Shown here: positions 45,633-56,135 of the stretch, piece after piece
Layout: each line of letters starts with the position of its first letter
Numbering within the stretch: the stretch's first letter is position 1
DNA from: Drosophila persimilis
Lineage: Eukaryota > Arthropoda > Insecta > Diptera > Drosophilidae
Length of the DNA: 64,000 nt
Direction: 5' to 3'
Assembly (NCBI RefSeq): GCF_003286085.1
Contig: NW_020825582.1
Location: forward strand, 1-64,000
Translations under genes and position numbers: made by a program
Notes under the pieces: model-generated
Seen by the model: only the letters and a program-made list of their open reading frames with translations
What the model was told of the DNA's origin: nothing
Database searches by the model: none

Positions 45633-46579
45633 CCTCCCCACCTGGACTGAAGTGAGGGCCAGAGGGAGGGTATGACGGTTGGCACGAACGAAGGTGTTTC
45701 CGCTGGGACGAATGATATTATCTTGGTCCTGTGGGTCCAACAGATGACTATCATTACGGCGGCGGCTGCCATAAGTATATAAGTAGCTATCCGGTGGTTT
45801 GTGTTTGAGTTTTTTATGTTAACTATTTCGTTTTGAGTGTTTAGGGAGTTTAGGTGAAGTTTGTGCAAGTTGATGTCATTTATAGAATTGTTAATCCTGA
45901 TCTCTTCCAGTATTGGAATTACTAAGGTGTTTTCCTCTGTGTAGTCAACGTCTTGATCATCGTACGTTAATTCGTTTATGTGTATTGAGCAATTTTTGAA
46001 GGTAATGATAGCTGATCCGTTTATCGTTCTTGGTGTGCTGCATGATGATGTGATTGGTGTATTTAATGTGTTGAACATTACGATGTACCGTCGTTCCACT
46101 TCTCTGATTGTTTGTTCGGTGCCTATATCTTTAGTGTTGCAGGTGGCAACCTGGTTATTGAAAATACCCTCTAGGCATTGTTGATTGATGTTATTTGGTG
46201 GTGTCGTATTATCTTCGCAGATGTAATTATGGTGTATTTTGGGGCATTTTATATCGAAGCTTTTTATGTGTCCGGAATGGTCGTGTATAATATACTTAGG
46301 TAAGATTAATAACATAGATTTATTTATCGGTAATGGAACAATGTGTAGGAATTCGTAATTATTTTTGTCGAATATTGGAATTTTAATTTTAAAGAACACA
46401 GTTTTATTGTTAATTTCTGTTTCTAGGGTCAATAGTCGATACAGGTGTTCTTCAGAGTTTACCATTATATTTTGTTTTTTTAACATGTGCTGTATAATTT
46501 CGGTTTCTTTATCGGTAAGTATGAATTTGGGTATTATTCCTAATTTGGTTAACAATATACTTTCGGCTATGTTGTTCAC
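45569..46579 (-). CDS. env: Env C-terminal remnant, copy D (336 aa)
   Basis: Protein identical to that of copy A over the 336 residues: cysteine-rich ectodomain part, one membrane segment at about 264-281, and a tail ending within the LTR. The frame is open upstream of the listed GTG, as in A. Near 46702 it has GACTTA where A has TACTTA, changing one residue of the upstream extension. The N-terminal domain is missing. Confidence 0.7.
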   Translation of the reverse strand: MNNIAESILLTKLGIIPKFILTDKETEIIQHMLKKQNIMVNSEEHLYRLLTLETEINNKTVFFKIKIPIFDKNNYEFLHIVPLPINKSMLLILPKYIIHDHSGHIKSFDIKCPKIHHNYICEDNTTPPNNINQQCLEGIFNNQVATCNTKDIGTEQTIREVERRYIVMFNTLNTPITSSCSTPRTINGSAIITFKNCSIHINELTYDDQDVDYTEENTLVIPILEEIRINNSINDINLHKLHLNSLNTQNEIVNIKNSNTNHRIATYILMAAAAVMIVICWTHRTKIISFVPAETPSFVPTVIPSLWPSLQSRWGGVTVPAPLEMPPAKPPRLNSA

Positions 46580-46725
46580 ATGATTATACAGGATGTCTAT
46601 ATTGAAGTTAATTCTCGAAATATATTGTAGGAGGTGTATTTCGTTATGTTCGTCATTTAATGTTTTAAAAATATTGTTTTTGTAGTTTGTGCGCTTAATT
46701 TGACTTATTATTACTTAAGTATATA

Positions 46726-46760
<35 letters not shown>

Positions 46761-47771
46761 ATGTGTGTAGGTTCTATAGGTTGTGTTGAGGCGTGAGTTG
46801 AACTTCCTGCTGTGGTGGGAGATTATTGTTAGTAACCATTCGATAAAAGAATTCGGATTTATTTATTATTGTTTTTTTTTTTTGTTTTTTTTTATTTTAT
46901 TTGTATAATGTAAATTTTTTTATTTTTTTTATGAAGAGTATGCAAAGGTTGTGGCGGTCGTTTTCCATAAGTCGCACTGAAGTATGGACACAACCGCGAC
47001 ACGATTGCCCCGAATGAGTTCGGTGGGGTGCTTTCGTTTGTTAAATCGCCCTGAGATATCAAACTGTTTGCACTCATTTGTTGTAAGAAAAATTATGTGA
47101 AGGGTATACAAAAGTTGTTCCGGCCGTTTTCCATAGGTCACACTGAAATATGGATACGACTATTACAAGCATGCCCCGTTTGGTTTCGGTATGTGCATTT
47201 TCGCTTGTATTGAATATTCACTTTTTTTATGAAGGGTATGCAGAAAGTTGTTGGAGCCGCTTTCTATAAGTCGCACTGAAATATAGACACAACCGCAACA
47301 GTTCTGCCCCGTTCGTTTGTTAAATGCACTTTTGTTTGTTAAATCGCCCTGAGATAACAAACGTTTTGCACTTTTGTATTGAATCTTCACTTTTTTATAG
47401 GAAGGGTATGCACAAGTTGCTGCGGATGCCTCCATAAGTCGCACTGAAATATAGACACAACCACAACAAGTTTGCTCGGCCCGAGTTCGCTCGATCTTCA
47501 GTCGGGCCGCAACCTGCTTCGGTCGAGACATGTTGGCTTGGATTTGTTTGAATCGAACACACACGTCCGAACCGTGATTCGCGCTGAATTTTGGATCGAA
47601 CCGTGGTGTGTTCGACTCACTGTGTTGGCCGATTTGGTTTTTTGTTTTTTGTATGTTGCGTCCGCCTCGGCCTCGCACTGAATCCCGAATCGAACCGCAA
47701 CTTGGGCATGGATACACTTGTATGTGTATGCAACTACGTATATGTACTACGTGTTTTTGGTGTTTCTTTTT
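46580..47771 (-). other. Errantivirus copy D, microsatellite and distal leader
   Basis: Upstream env remnant, longest (GT)n of the five copies (about 46728-46757), T-rich tracts, leader repeat array with TGCATA cores. It is cut at a T tract by the first nested DINE. The 207-aa minus-strand frame here runs into the DINE and is not a gene. Confidence 0.7.
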
Positions 47772-48892
47772 ATACCCGATACTCAAAATGAGTATTGGGG
47801 TATATTAGATTTGTGGTAAAAGTGGATGTGTGTAACGTCCAGAAGGAATCGTTTCCGACCCCATAAAGTATATATATTCTTGATCAGCATCAATAGCCGA
47901 GTCGATTGAGCCATGTCTGTCTGTCCGTCTGTCCGTCTGTCCGTCCGTCCGTCTGTCCGTCTGTCCGTCCCCTTCAGCGCCTAATGCTCAAAGACTATAA
48001 GAGCTAGAGCAACGATGTTTTGGATCCAGACTTCTGTGATATGTCACTGCTACAAAAATATTTCAAAACTTTGCCCCGCCCACTTCCGCCCCCACAAAGG
48101 GCGAAAATCTGTGGCATCCACAATTTTAAAGATACGAGAAAACAAAAAACGCAGAATCGTAGAGAATGACCATATCTTTTAGACTGCAGAATCTGAATTG
48201 GATCGTATTACTATTATAGCCAGCATCAAGAAAACAATTTCATTTTTTCTCGCCCTGTCTCTCTCTAACACACAGGTAGCATAGGCGGCTTTGCTTAGAG
48301 TAAAACATTAGCGCCTAGATCTCAGAGACTATAAAAGCTAGAGCAACCAAATTTGGTATCCACACTCCTAATATATCAGACCGAGACGAGTTTGTTTCAA
48401 AATTTCGCCACACCCCCTTCCGCCCCCGCAAAGGATGCAGATCTGGGGATATTCATAAATCTCAGAGACTATTAAGGCTAGAGTAACCAAATTTGGTATC
48501 CGCACTCCTGTTAGATCTCACTATAAAACGTATATCTCAAAATTTCGCCTCACCCCCTTCCGCCCACACAAAGGACGAAAATCTGTTGCATCCACAATAT
48601 TGCAAAATCGAGTAAACTAAAAACGCAGAATCATAGACAATGACCATATCTATCCGGTTGCCGAATCTGGATCAGATCGGATCATTTTTGTAGCCAAAAG
48701 CAAGAAATCAATTTTTAGTGGCTACGCAGCGCCCGACGTCACGCTCAGACTGATTTTCTGTCTCTCTCGCACGCACTCTTTGTCGTGTCGTTTAATATTA
48801 GCGGCGTCTGCCGGAGGAGAGCCATACTGACTTAGTATCGGGTATAACTGTAGAGTTGCGGTGTCCGCAGCAACTCACAACGTTCCCCCTCG
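47772..48892 (+). mobile_element. Nested DINE-1-like element 1 in copy D (subtype X-like)
   Basis: Runs from ATACCCGATACTC to CCCCCTCG. The empty site is seen in copies A-C as a run of seven T. Here five T remain on the left and four on the right, so two T were gained. This is direct evidence that the satellite unit is a transposon with a TT target. It has its own diagnostic variants (CTGCTACAAAAAT, CGCAAAGGATGCAGATC) not seen in array units. Confidence 0.85.
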
Positions 48893-49027
48893 TTTTGTTT
48901 TATTTTCTTGATGGCACCGTATATCTATATTTCTGTTTCCGATATTCTTTATTTTGTTTTATACACGTATTGTTAACTCCACCACAGCATTCATTTGATC
49001 GACTTTTTGCATTTTATTTGTGTTATT
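48893..49027 (-). other. Errantivirus leader segment between the nested DINE units
   Basis: GTTTTATTTTCTTGATGGCA and onward, colinear with 18074-18196 of copy A. Confidence 0.8.
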
Positions 49028-50147
49028 ATACCCGATACTCAAAATGAGTATTGGGGTATATTAGATTTGTGGTAAAAGTGGATGTGTGTAACGTCCAGAA
49101 GGAATCGTTTCCGACCCCATAAAGTATATATATTCTTGATCAGCATCAATAGCCGAGTCGATTGAGCCATGTCTGTCTGTCCGTCTGTCCGTCTGTCCGT
49201 CCGTCCGTCTGTCCGTCTGTCCGTCCCCTTCAGCGCCTAATGCTCAAAGACTATAAGAGCTAGAGCAACGATGTTTTGGATCCAGACTTCTGTGATATGT
49301 CACTGCTCCAAAAATATTTCAAAACTTTGCCCCGCCCACTTCCGCCCCCACAAAGGGCGAAAATCTGTGGCATCCACAATTTCGACGATACGAGAAAACT
49401 AAAAACGCAGAATCGTAGAAAATGACTATATCTTCTAGAGTGCAAAATCTGAACCAGATCGTATAATTATTACAGCCAGAATCACGAAAACAATTTCACT
49501 CTTTCTCGCTCTGTCTCACTCTAACACACAGGTTTCATGGTCGGTTTTGCCAATTGCAAAATATGAGTTCAAGGATCTCAGAACCTATAAAAGCCAGAGC
49601 AACCAAATTTGGTATCCACACTCCTGTGATATCGGACCTTGACCGTTTCCTGTCCAAATTTCGCCACACCCCCTTCCGCCCCCGCAAAGGACGAAAATCT
49701 GAGGCAACCACAAATCTCAGAGACTATTAAGGCTAGAGTAACCAAATTTGGTGCACACACTCCTTTAAGATGTCACTATAAAACGTATATCTCAGAATTT
49801 CGCCCCACCCCCATCCGCCCCCACAAAGGACGAAAATCTGTTGCATCCACTATATTGCAGATTTGAGAAAACTAAAAACGCAGAATCATAGATAATGACC
49901 ATATCTATTAGATTGCTGAATCTGGATCAGATCAGATCATTTTTATAGCCAAAAGGAACAAATCAATTTGCAGTGGCTACGCAGCGCCCGACGTCACGCT
50001 CAGACTGATTTTCTGTCTCTCTCGCACGCACTCTTTGTCGTGTCGTTAAATATTAGCGGCGTCTGCCGGAGGAGAGCCATACTGACTTAGTATCGGGTAT
50101 AACCGTAGAGTTGCGGTGTTCGCAGCAACTCACAACGTTCCCCCTCG
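49028..50147 (+). mobile_element. Nested DINE-1-like element 2 in copy D (subtype Y)
   Basis: Full-length subtype Y, from ATACCCGATACTC to CCCCCTCG. The empty site in copy A is GTTATTTTTGTTATG (five T). Here two T are on the left and five on the right, again a gain of two T. It is the best full-length Y reference in the window. Confidence 0.87.
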
Positions 50148-50334
50148 TTTTTGTTATGTTTGTGTTAGGGTATTTCATTTTCTTACTTGTTAGGTTTGTA
50201 CATTTTTATCTGTGTATATTTTGTATTTGGGTATTTCTTTTTCTTTTTTTTTTTTTTGTCATTTGTTTTTGTCACTTATAACTTACATTAGTAGGATTAA
50301 AATGTTCCTCATGGTTCGTTGTTTCGACTGCGCC
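50148..50334 (-). other. Errantivirus copy D, proximal leader and primer site
   Basis: Colinear with 18192-18380 of copy A. Confidence 0.8.
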
Positions 50335-50831
50335 AGTTACAGGTTCCAGAGAGGAGGTTAGGGTCCTTGCTATAGGTGCTGGAAACTGTTGAAGGGAAAA
50401 AGGGGGTTCCCTTAAATGATGAATGCCAATTTGGAGGTGTTCTCTATGTGATCTAGTTATACACGTTTATTGCAGTTTTAAGATAGTCAGAGTGACAATT
50501 GTATTCCGGGTGGGATTCTAGAATTGACTGCCTGGTCAGTGGCGATCACTGACTTATGTATGCGGCTCTGCTGCTGGTTCTTCTGCGTCGCTGTCGGCGT
50601 AGCTGCAGTTGGGATTCCTAAGAAAATGCTGATGTTACATTTAAGGTCAGTTTGCTGATTCTTGGCTGGGGTCCATCCGGTTTATATTGTAGACAATGTT
50701 GGCTGTGTTGATGGTATATGCTTAGGCGGCATAAACATCGTGCTCGTGTCACTTGAGCTGTGGATGTTTATGCTGAGTTGAGTCGTGGTGGTTTAGCGGG
50801 GGGCATCTCGAGGGGTGCCGGGACGGTAACT
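50335..50831 (-). repeat. Copy D 5' LTR
   Basis: 497 bp, followed by CACGCACTC. Confidence 0.9.
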
Positions 50832-50976
50832 CACGCACTCTTTGTCGTGTCGTTTAATATTAGCGGCGTCTGCCGGAGGAGAGCCATACTGACTAAGTAT
50901 CGGGTATAACTGTAGAGTTGCGGTGTCCGCAGCGAGTAAAATAGGACTGATTGGCCACAGTGACCCTCAGCTAATT
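50832..50976 (+). repeat. DINE-1-like satellite unit 19, part after the errantivirus, hairpin part lost
   Basis: Joins GGTGTCCGCAG directly to CGAGTAAAATAGG. The tail insert and one arm of its inverted repeat were lost, as expected from deletion between the two arms. Confidence 0.8.
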
Positions 50977-51622
50977 ATACCCGATACTCAAAATGAGTAT
51001 TGGGGTATATTAGATTTGTGGTAAAAGTGGATGTGTGTAACGTCCAGAAGGAATCGTTTCCGACCCCATAAAGTATATATATTCTTGATCAGCATCAATA
51101 GCCGAGTCGATTGAGCCATGTCTGTCTGTCCGTCCGTCCGTCTGTCCGTCTGTCCGTCCGTCCGTCTGTCCGTCCCCTTCAGCGCCTAATGCTCAAAGAC
51201 TATAAGAGCTAGAGCAACGATGTTTTGGATCCAGACTTCTGTGATATGTCACTGCTGCAAAAATATTTCAAAACTTTGCCCCGCCCACTTCCGCCCCCAC
51301 AAAGGGCGAAAATCTGTGGCATCCACAATTTTAAAGATACGAGAAAACCAAAAACGCAGAATCGTAGATAATGACCATATCTATCAGGTTGCTGAATCTG
51401 GATCAGATCAGATCATTTTTATAGCCAAAAGGAACAAATCAATTTGCAGTGGCTACGCAGCGCCAGACGTCACGCTCAGACTGATTTTCTGTCTCTCTCG
51501 CACGCACTCTTTGTCGTGTCGTTTAATATTAGCGGCTGCCGGAGGAGAGCCATACTGACTTAGTATCGGGTATAACCGTAGAGTTGCGGTGTCCGCAGCA
51601 ACTCACAACGTTCCCCCTCGAT
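50977..51622 (+). repeat. DINE-1-like satellite unit 20 (646 bp)
   Basis: Shortest unit. Blocks 2 and 3 are deleted at the same junction as in unit 19. Ends with an AT spacer. Confidence 0.8.
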
Positions 51623-52741
51623 ATACCCGATACTCAAAATGAGTATTGGGGTATATTAGATTTGTGGTAAAAGTGGATGTGTGTAACGTCCAGAAGGAAT
51701 CGTTTCCGACCCCATAAAGTATATATATTCTTGATCAGCATCAATAGCCGAGTCGATTGAGCCATGTCTGTCTGTCCGTCCGTCCGTCTGTCCGTCTGTC
51801 CGTCCGTCCGTCTGTCCGTCCCCTTCAGCGCCTAATGCTCAAAGGCTATAAGAGCTAGAGCAACGATGTTTTGGATCCAGACTTCTGTGATATGTCACTG
51901 CTGCAAAAATATTTCAAAACTTTGCCCCGCCCACTTCCGCCCCCACAAAGGGCGAAAATCTGTGGCATCCACAATTTTAAAGATACGAGAAAACCAAAAA
52001 CGCAGAATCGTAGAGAATGACCATATCTTTTAGACTGCGGAATCTGAATTGGATCGTATTATTATTATAGCCAGCATCAAGAAAACAATTTCATTTTTTC
52101 TCGCCCTGTCTCTCTCTAACACACACGTAGCATAGGCGGCTTTGCTTAGAGTAAAACATTAGCGCCAGATCTCAGAGACTATAAAAGCTAGAGCAACCAA
52201 ATTTGGTATCCACACTCCTAATATATCGGACCGAGACGAGTTTGTTTCAAAATTTCGCCACACCCCCTTCCGCCCCCGCAAAGAATGCAAATATGGGGAT
52301 ATTCACAAATCTCAGAGACTATAAAAGCTAGAGTAACCAAATTTGGTATCCGCACTTCTGTTAGATCTCACTATAAAACGTATATCTCAAAATTTCGCCC
52401 CACCCCCTTCCGCCCACACAAAGGACGAAAATCTGTTGCATCCACAATATTGCAGATTCGAGAAAACTAAAAACGCAGAATCATAGATAACGACCATATC
52501 TATCAGATTGCTGAATCTGGATCAGATCAGATCATTTTTATAGCCAAAAGGAACAAATCAATTTGCAGTGGCTACGCAGCGCCAGACGTCACGCTCAGAC
52601 TGATTTTCTGTCTCTCTCGCACGCACTCTTTGTCGTGTCGTTTAATATTAGCGGCTGCCGGAGGAGAGCCATACTGACTTAGTATCGGGTATAACCGTAG
52701 AGTTGCGGTGTCCGCAGCAACTCACAACGTTCCCCCTCGAT
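51623..52741 (+). repeat. DINE-1-like satellite unit 21 (1119 bp), empty errantivirus site
   Basis: Three-block unit with the AAAGGCTATAAGAG marker of the errantivirus-bearing units, but the site CTCTCGCACGCACTCTTTG near 52613 is uninterrupted. Confidence 0.8.
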
Positions 52742-53742
52742 ATACCCGATACTCAAAATGAGTATTGGGGTATATTAGATTTGTGGTAAAAGTGGATGTG
52801 TGTAACGTCCAGAAGGAATCGTTTCCGACCCCATAAAGTATATATATTCTTGATCAGCATCAATAGCCGAGTCGATTGAGCCATGTCTGTCTGTCCGTCC
52901 GTCCGTCTGTCCGTCTGTCCGTCCGTCCGTCTGTCCGTCCCCTTCAGCGCCTAATGCTCAAAGGCTATAAGAGCTAGAGCAACGATGTTTTGGATCCAGA
53001 CTTCTGTGATATGTCACTGCTGCAAAAATATTTCAAAACTTTGCCCCGCCCACTTCCGCCCCCACAAAGGGCGAAAATCTGTGGCATCCACAATTTTAAA
53101 GATACGAGAAAACCAAAAACGCAGAATCGTAGAGAATGACCATATCTTTTAGACTGCGGAATCTGAATTGGATCGTATTATTATTATAGCCAGCATCAAG
53201 AAAACAATTTCATTTTTTCTCGCCCTGTCTCTCTCTAACACACACGTAGCATAGGCGGCTTTGCTTAGAGTAAAACATTAGCGCCAGATCTCAGAGACTA
53301 TAAAAGCTAGAGCAACCAAATTTGGTATCCACACTTCTAATATATCGGACCGAGACGAGTTTGTTTCAAAATTTCGCCACACCCCCTTCCGCCCCCGTAA
53401 AGAATGCAAATATGGGGATATTCACAAATCTCAGAGACTATTAAAGCTAGAGTAACCAAATTTGGTATCCGCACTTCTGTTAGATCTCACTATAAAACGT
53501 ATATCTCAAAATTTCGCCCCACCCCCTTCCGCCCACACAAAGGACGAAAATCTGTTGCATCCACAATATTGCAGATTCGAGAAAACTAAAAACGCAGAAT
53601 CATAGATAACGACCATATCTATCAGATTGCTGAATCTGGATCAGATCAGATCATTTTTATAGCCAAAAGGAACAAATCAATTTGCAGTGGCTACGCAGCG
53701 CCCGACGTCACGCTCAGACTGATTTTCTGTCTCTCTCGCACG
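52742..53742 (+). repeat. DINE-1-like satellite unit 22, part before the errantivirus
   Basis: Same type as units 13, 17 and 18. Broken by copy E after CTCTCGCACG. Resumes at 62898. Confidence 0.8.
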
Positions 53743-54239
53743 AGTTACAGGTTCCAGAGAGGAGGTTAGGGTCCTTGCTATAGGTGCTGGAAACTGTTGA
53801 AGGGAAAAAGGGGGTTCCCTTAAATGATGAATGCCAATTTGGAGGTGTTCTCTATGTGATCTAGTTATACACGTTTATTGCAGTTTTAAGATAGTCAGAG
53901 TGACAATTGTATTCCGGGTGGGATTCTAGAATTGACTGCCTGGTCAGTGGCGATCACTGACTTATGTATGCGGCTCTGCTGCTGGTTCTTCTGCGTCGCT
54001 GTCGGCGTAGCTGCAGTTGGGATTCCTAAGAAAATGCTGATGTTACATTTAAGGTCAGTTTGCTGATTCTTGGCTGGGGTCCATCCGGTTTATATTGTAG
54101 ACAATGTTGGCTGTGTTGATGGTATATGCTTAGGCGGCATAAACATCGTGCTCGTGTCACTTGAGCTGTGGATGTTTATGCTGAGTTGAGTCGTGGTGGT
54201 TTAGCGGGGGGCATCTCGAGGGGTGCCGGGACGGTAACT
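53743..54239 (-). repeat. Copy E 3' LTR
   Basis: 497 bp, like the LTRs of copies A-D. Confidence 0.9.
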
Positions 54240-55162
54240 CCTCCCCACCTGGACTGAAGTGAGGGCCAGAGGGAGGGTATGACGGTTGGCACGAACGAAG
54301 GTGTTTCCGCTGGGACGAATGATATTATCTTGGTCCTGTGGGTCCAACAGATGACTATCATTACGGCGGCGGCTGCCATAAGTATATAAGTAGCTATCCG
54401 GTGGTTTGTGTTTGAGTTTTTTATGTTAACTATTTCGTTTTGAGTGTTTAGGGAGTTTAGGTGAAGTTTGTGCAAGTTGATGTCATTTATAGAATTGTTA
54501 ATCCTGATCTCTTCCAGTATTGGAATTACTAAGGTGTTTTCCTCTGTGTAGTCAACGTCTTGATCATCGTACGTTAATTCGTTTATGTGTATTGAGCAAT
54601 TTTTGAAGGTAATGATAGCTGATCCGTTTATCGTTCTTGGTGTGCTGCATGATGATGTGATTGGTGTATTTAATGTGTTGAACATTACGATGTACCGTCG
54701 TTCCACTTCTCTGATTGTTTGTTCGGTGCCTATATCTTTAGTGTTGCAGGTGGCAACCTGGTTATTGAAAATACCCTCTAGGCATTGTTGATTGATGTTA
54801 TTTGGTGGTGTCGTATTATCTTCGCAGATGTAATTATGGTGTATTTTGGGGCATTTTATATCGAAGCTTTTTATGTGTCCGGAATGGTCGTGTATAATAT
54901 ACTTAGGTAAGATTAATAACATAGATTTATTTATCGGTAATGGAACAATGTGTAGGAATTCGTAATTATTTTTGTCGAATATTGGAATTTTAATTTTAAA
55001 GAACACAGTTTTATTGTTAATTTCTGTTTCTAGGGTCAATAGTCGATACAGGTGTTCTTCAGAGTTTACCATTATATTTTGTTTTTTTAACATGTGCTGT
55101 ATAATTTCGGTTTCTTTATCGGTAAGTATGAATTTGGGTATTATTCCTAATTTGGTTAACAA
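54176..55162 (-). pseudogene. env: Env remnant, copy E
   Basis: The C-terminal 328 residues match copy A. Upstream, about 34 bp are missing at CTATG/AAGTT (near 55178), and a further piece is missing before the GT repeat, so the upstream extension seen in A is disrupted. Confidence 0.72.
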
Positions 55163-55839
55163 TATACTTTCGGCTATGAAGTTAATTCTCGAAATATATT
55201 GTAGGAGGTGTATTTCGTTATGTTCGTCATTTAATGTTTTAAAAATATTGTTTTTGTGTGTGTGTGTGTGTGTGTTTGATGTGTGTAGGTTCTATAGGTT
55301 GTGTTGAGGCGTGAGTTGAACTTCCTGCTGTGGTGGGAGATTATTGTTAGTAACCATTCGATAAAAGAATTCGGATTTATTTATTATTGTTTTTTTTTTT
55401 GTTTTTTTTTATTTTATTTGTATAATGTAAATTTTTTTTTTTTTATGAAGAGTATGCAAAGGTTGTGGCGGTCGTTTTCCATAAGTCGCACTGAAGTATG
55501 GACACAACCGCGACACGATTGCCCCGAATGAGTTCGGTGGGGTGCTTTCGTTTGTTAAATCGCCCTGAGATATCAAACTGTTTGCACTCATTTGTTGTAA
55601 GAAAAATTATGTGAAGGGTATACAAAAGTTGTTCCGGCCGTTTTCCATAGGTCACACTGAAATATGGATACGACTATTACAAGCATGCCCCGTTTGGTTT
55701 CGGTATGTGCATTTTCGCTTGTATTGAATATTCACTTTTTTTATGAAGGGTATGCAGAAAGTTGTTGGAGCCGCTTTCTATAAGTCGCACTGAAATATAG
55801 ACACAACCGCAACAGTTCTGCCCCGTTCGTTTGTTAAAT
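55163..55839 (-). other. Errantivirus copy E, microsatellite and distal leader
   Basis: Shortened env-upstream region, (GT)n at about 55256-55274, T-rich tracts, and three of the four leader repeats, then cut by the LINE at GTTAAAT. Confidence 0.72.
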
Positions 55840-56135
55840 TGGACGTTGACATGCAATGACTGCATCTAACAAGAGGCGATGCAATTACTGCACCGTCAAG
55901 TGGCCCGTGTGACACCAGCAGAAGGCTGTTACGCGCGGATCCCAGGCAAAACGCAGCCCTCCTCCCGCCCAACCGACCGAGGGGCGCTGCCGCATGACGC
56001 GCGGTGCGTAGCCGAACCAAACGCGAGCATGCAAGAAAGATAGATATTAGACTAACCTTCGAGGAAAATTAGCACTAAACTTATTAAGAAATTAAGCATG
56101 CAATAAAATACAAAATACAAATACCACTACAATTA
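55840..56135 (-). other. LINE 3' UTR
   Basis: Non-coding. GC-rich stretch at 55930-56030 and the ATGCAATNACTGCA pair. No gene seen. Confidence 0.7.

Larger units (their letters stand above)
45136..50831 (-). mobile_element. Errantivirus-like element copy D, with two nested DINE units
   Basis: LTRs at 45136-45632 and 50335-50831 (497 bp). CACG flanks as in the other copies. The env frame is complete to the same extent as in A. Two DINE-1-like units sit in T tracts of the leader (47772-48892 and 49028-50147). Confidence 0.88.

Noticed and set aside
46580-47162. Separate small genes of 61-70 aa in the errantivirus leader (MSANSLISQ, MTYGKRPEQ)
   Set aside because: They lie across the leader repeats in two overlapping frames and have no start context or domain.
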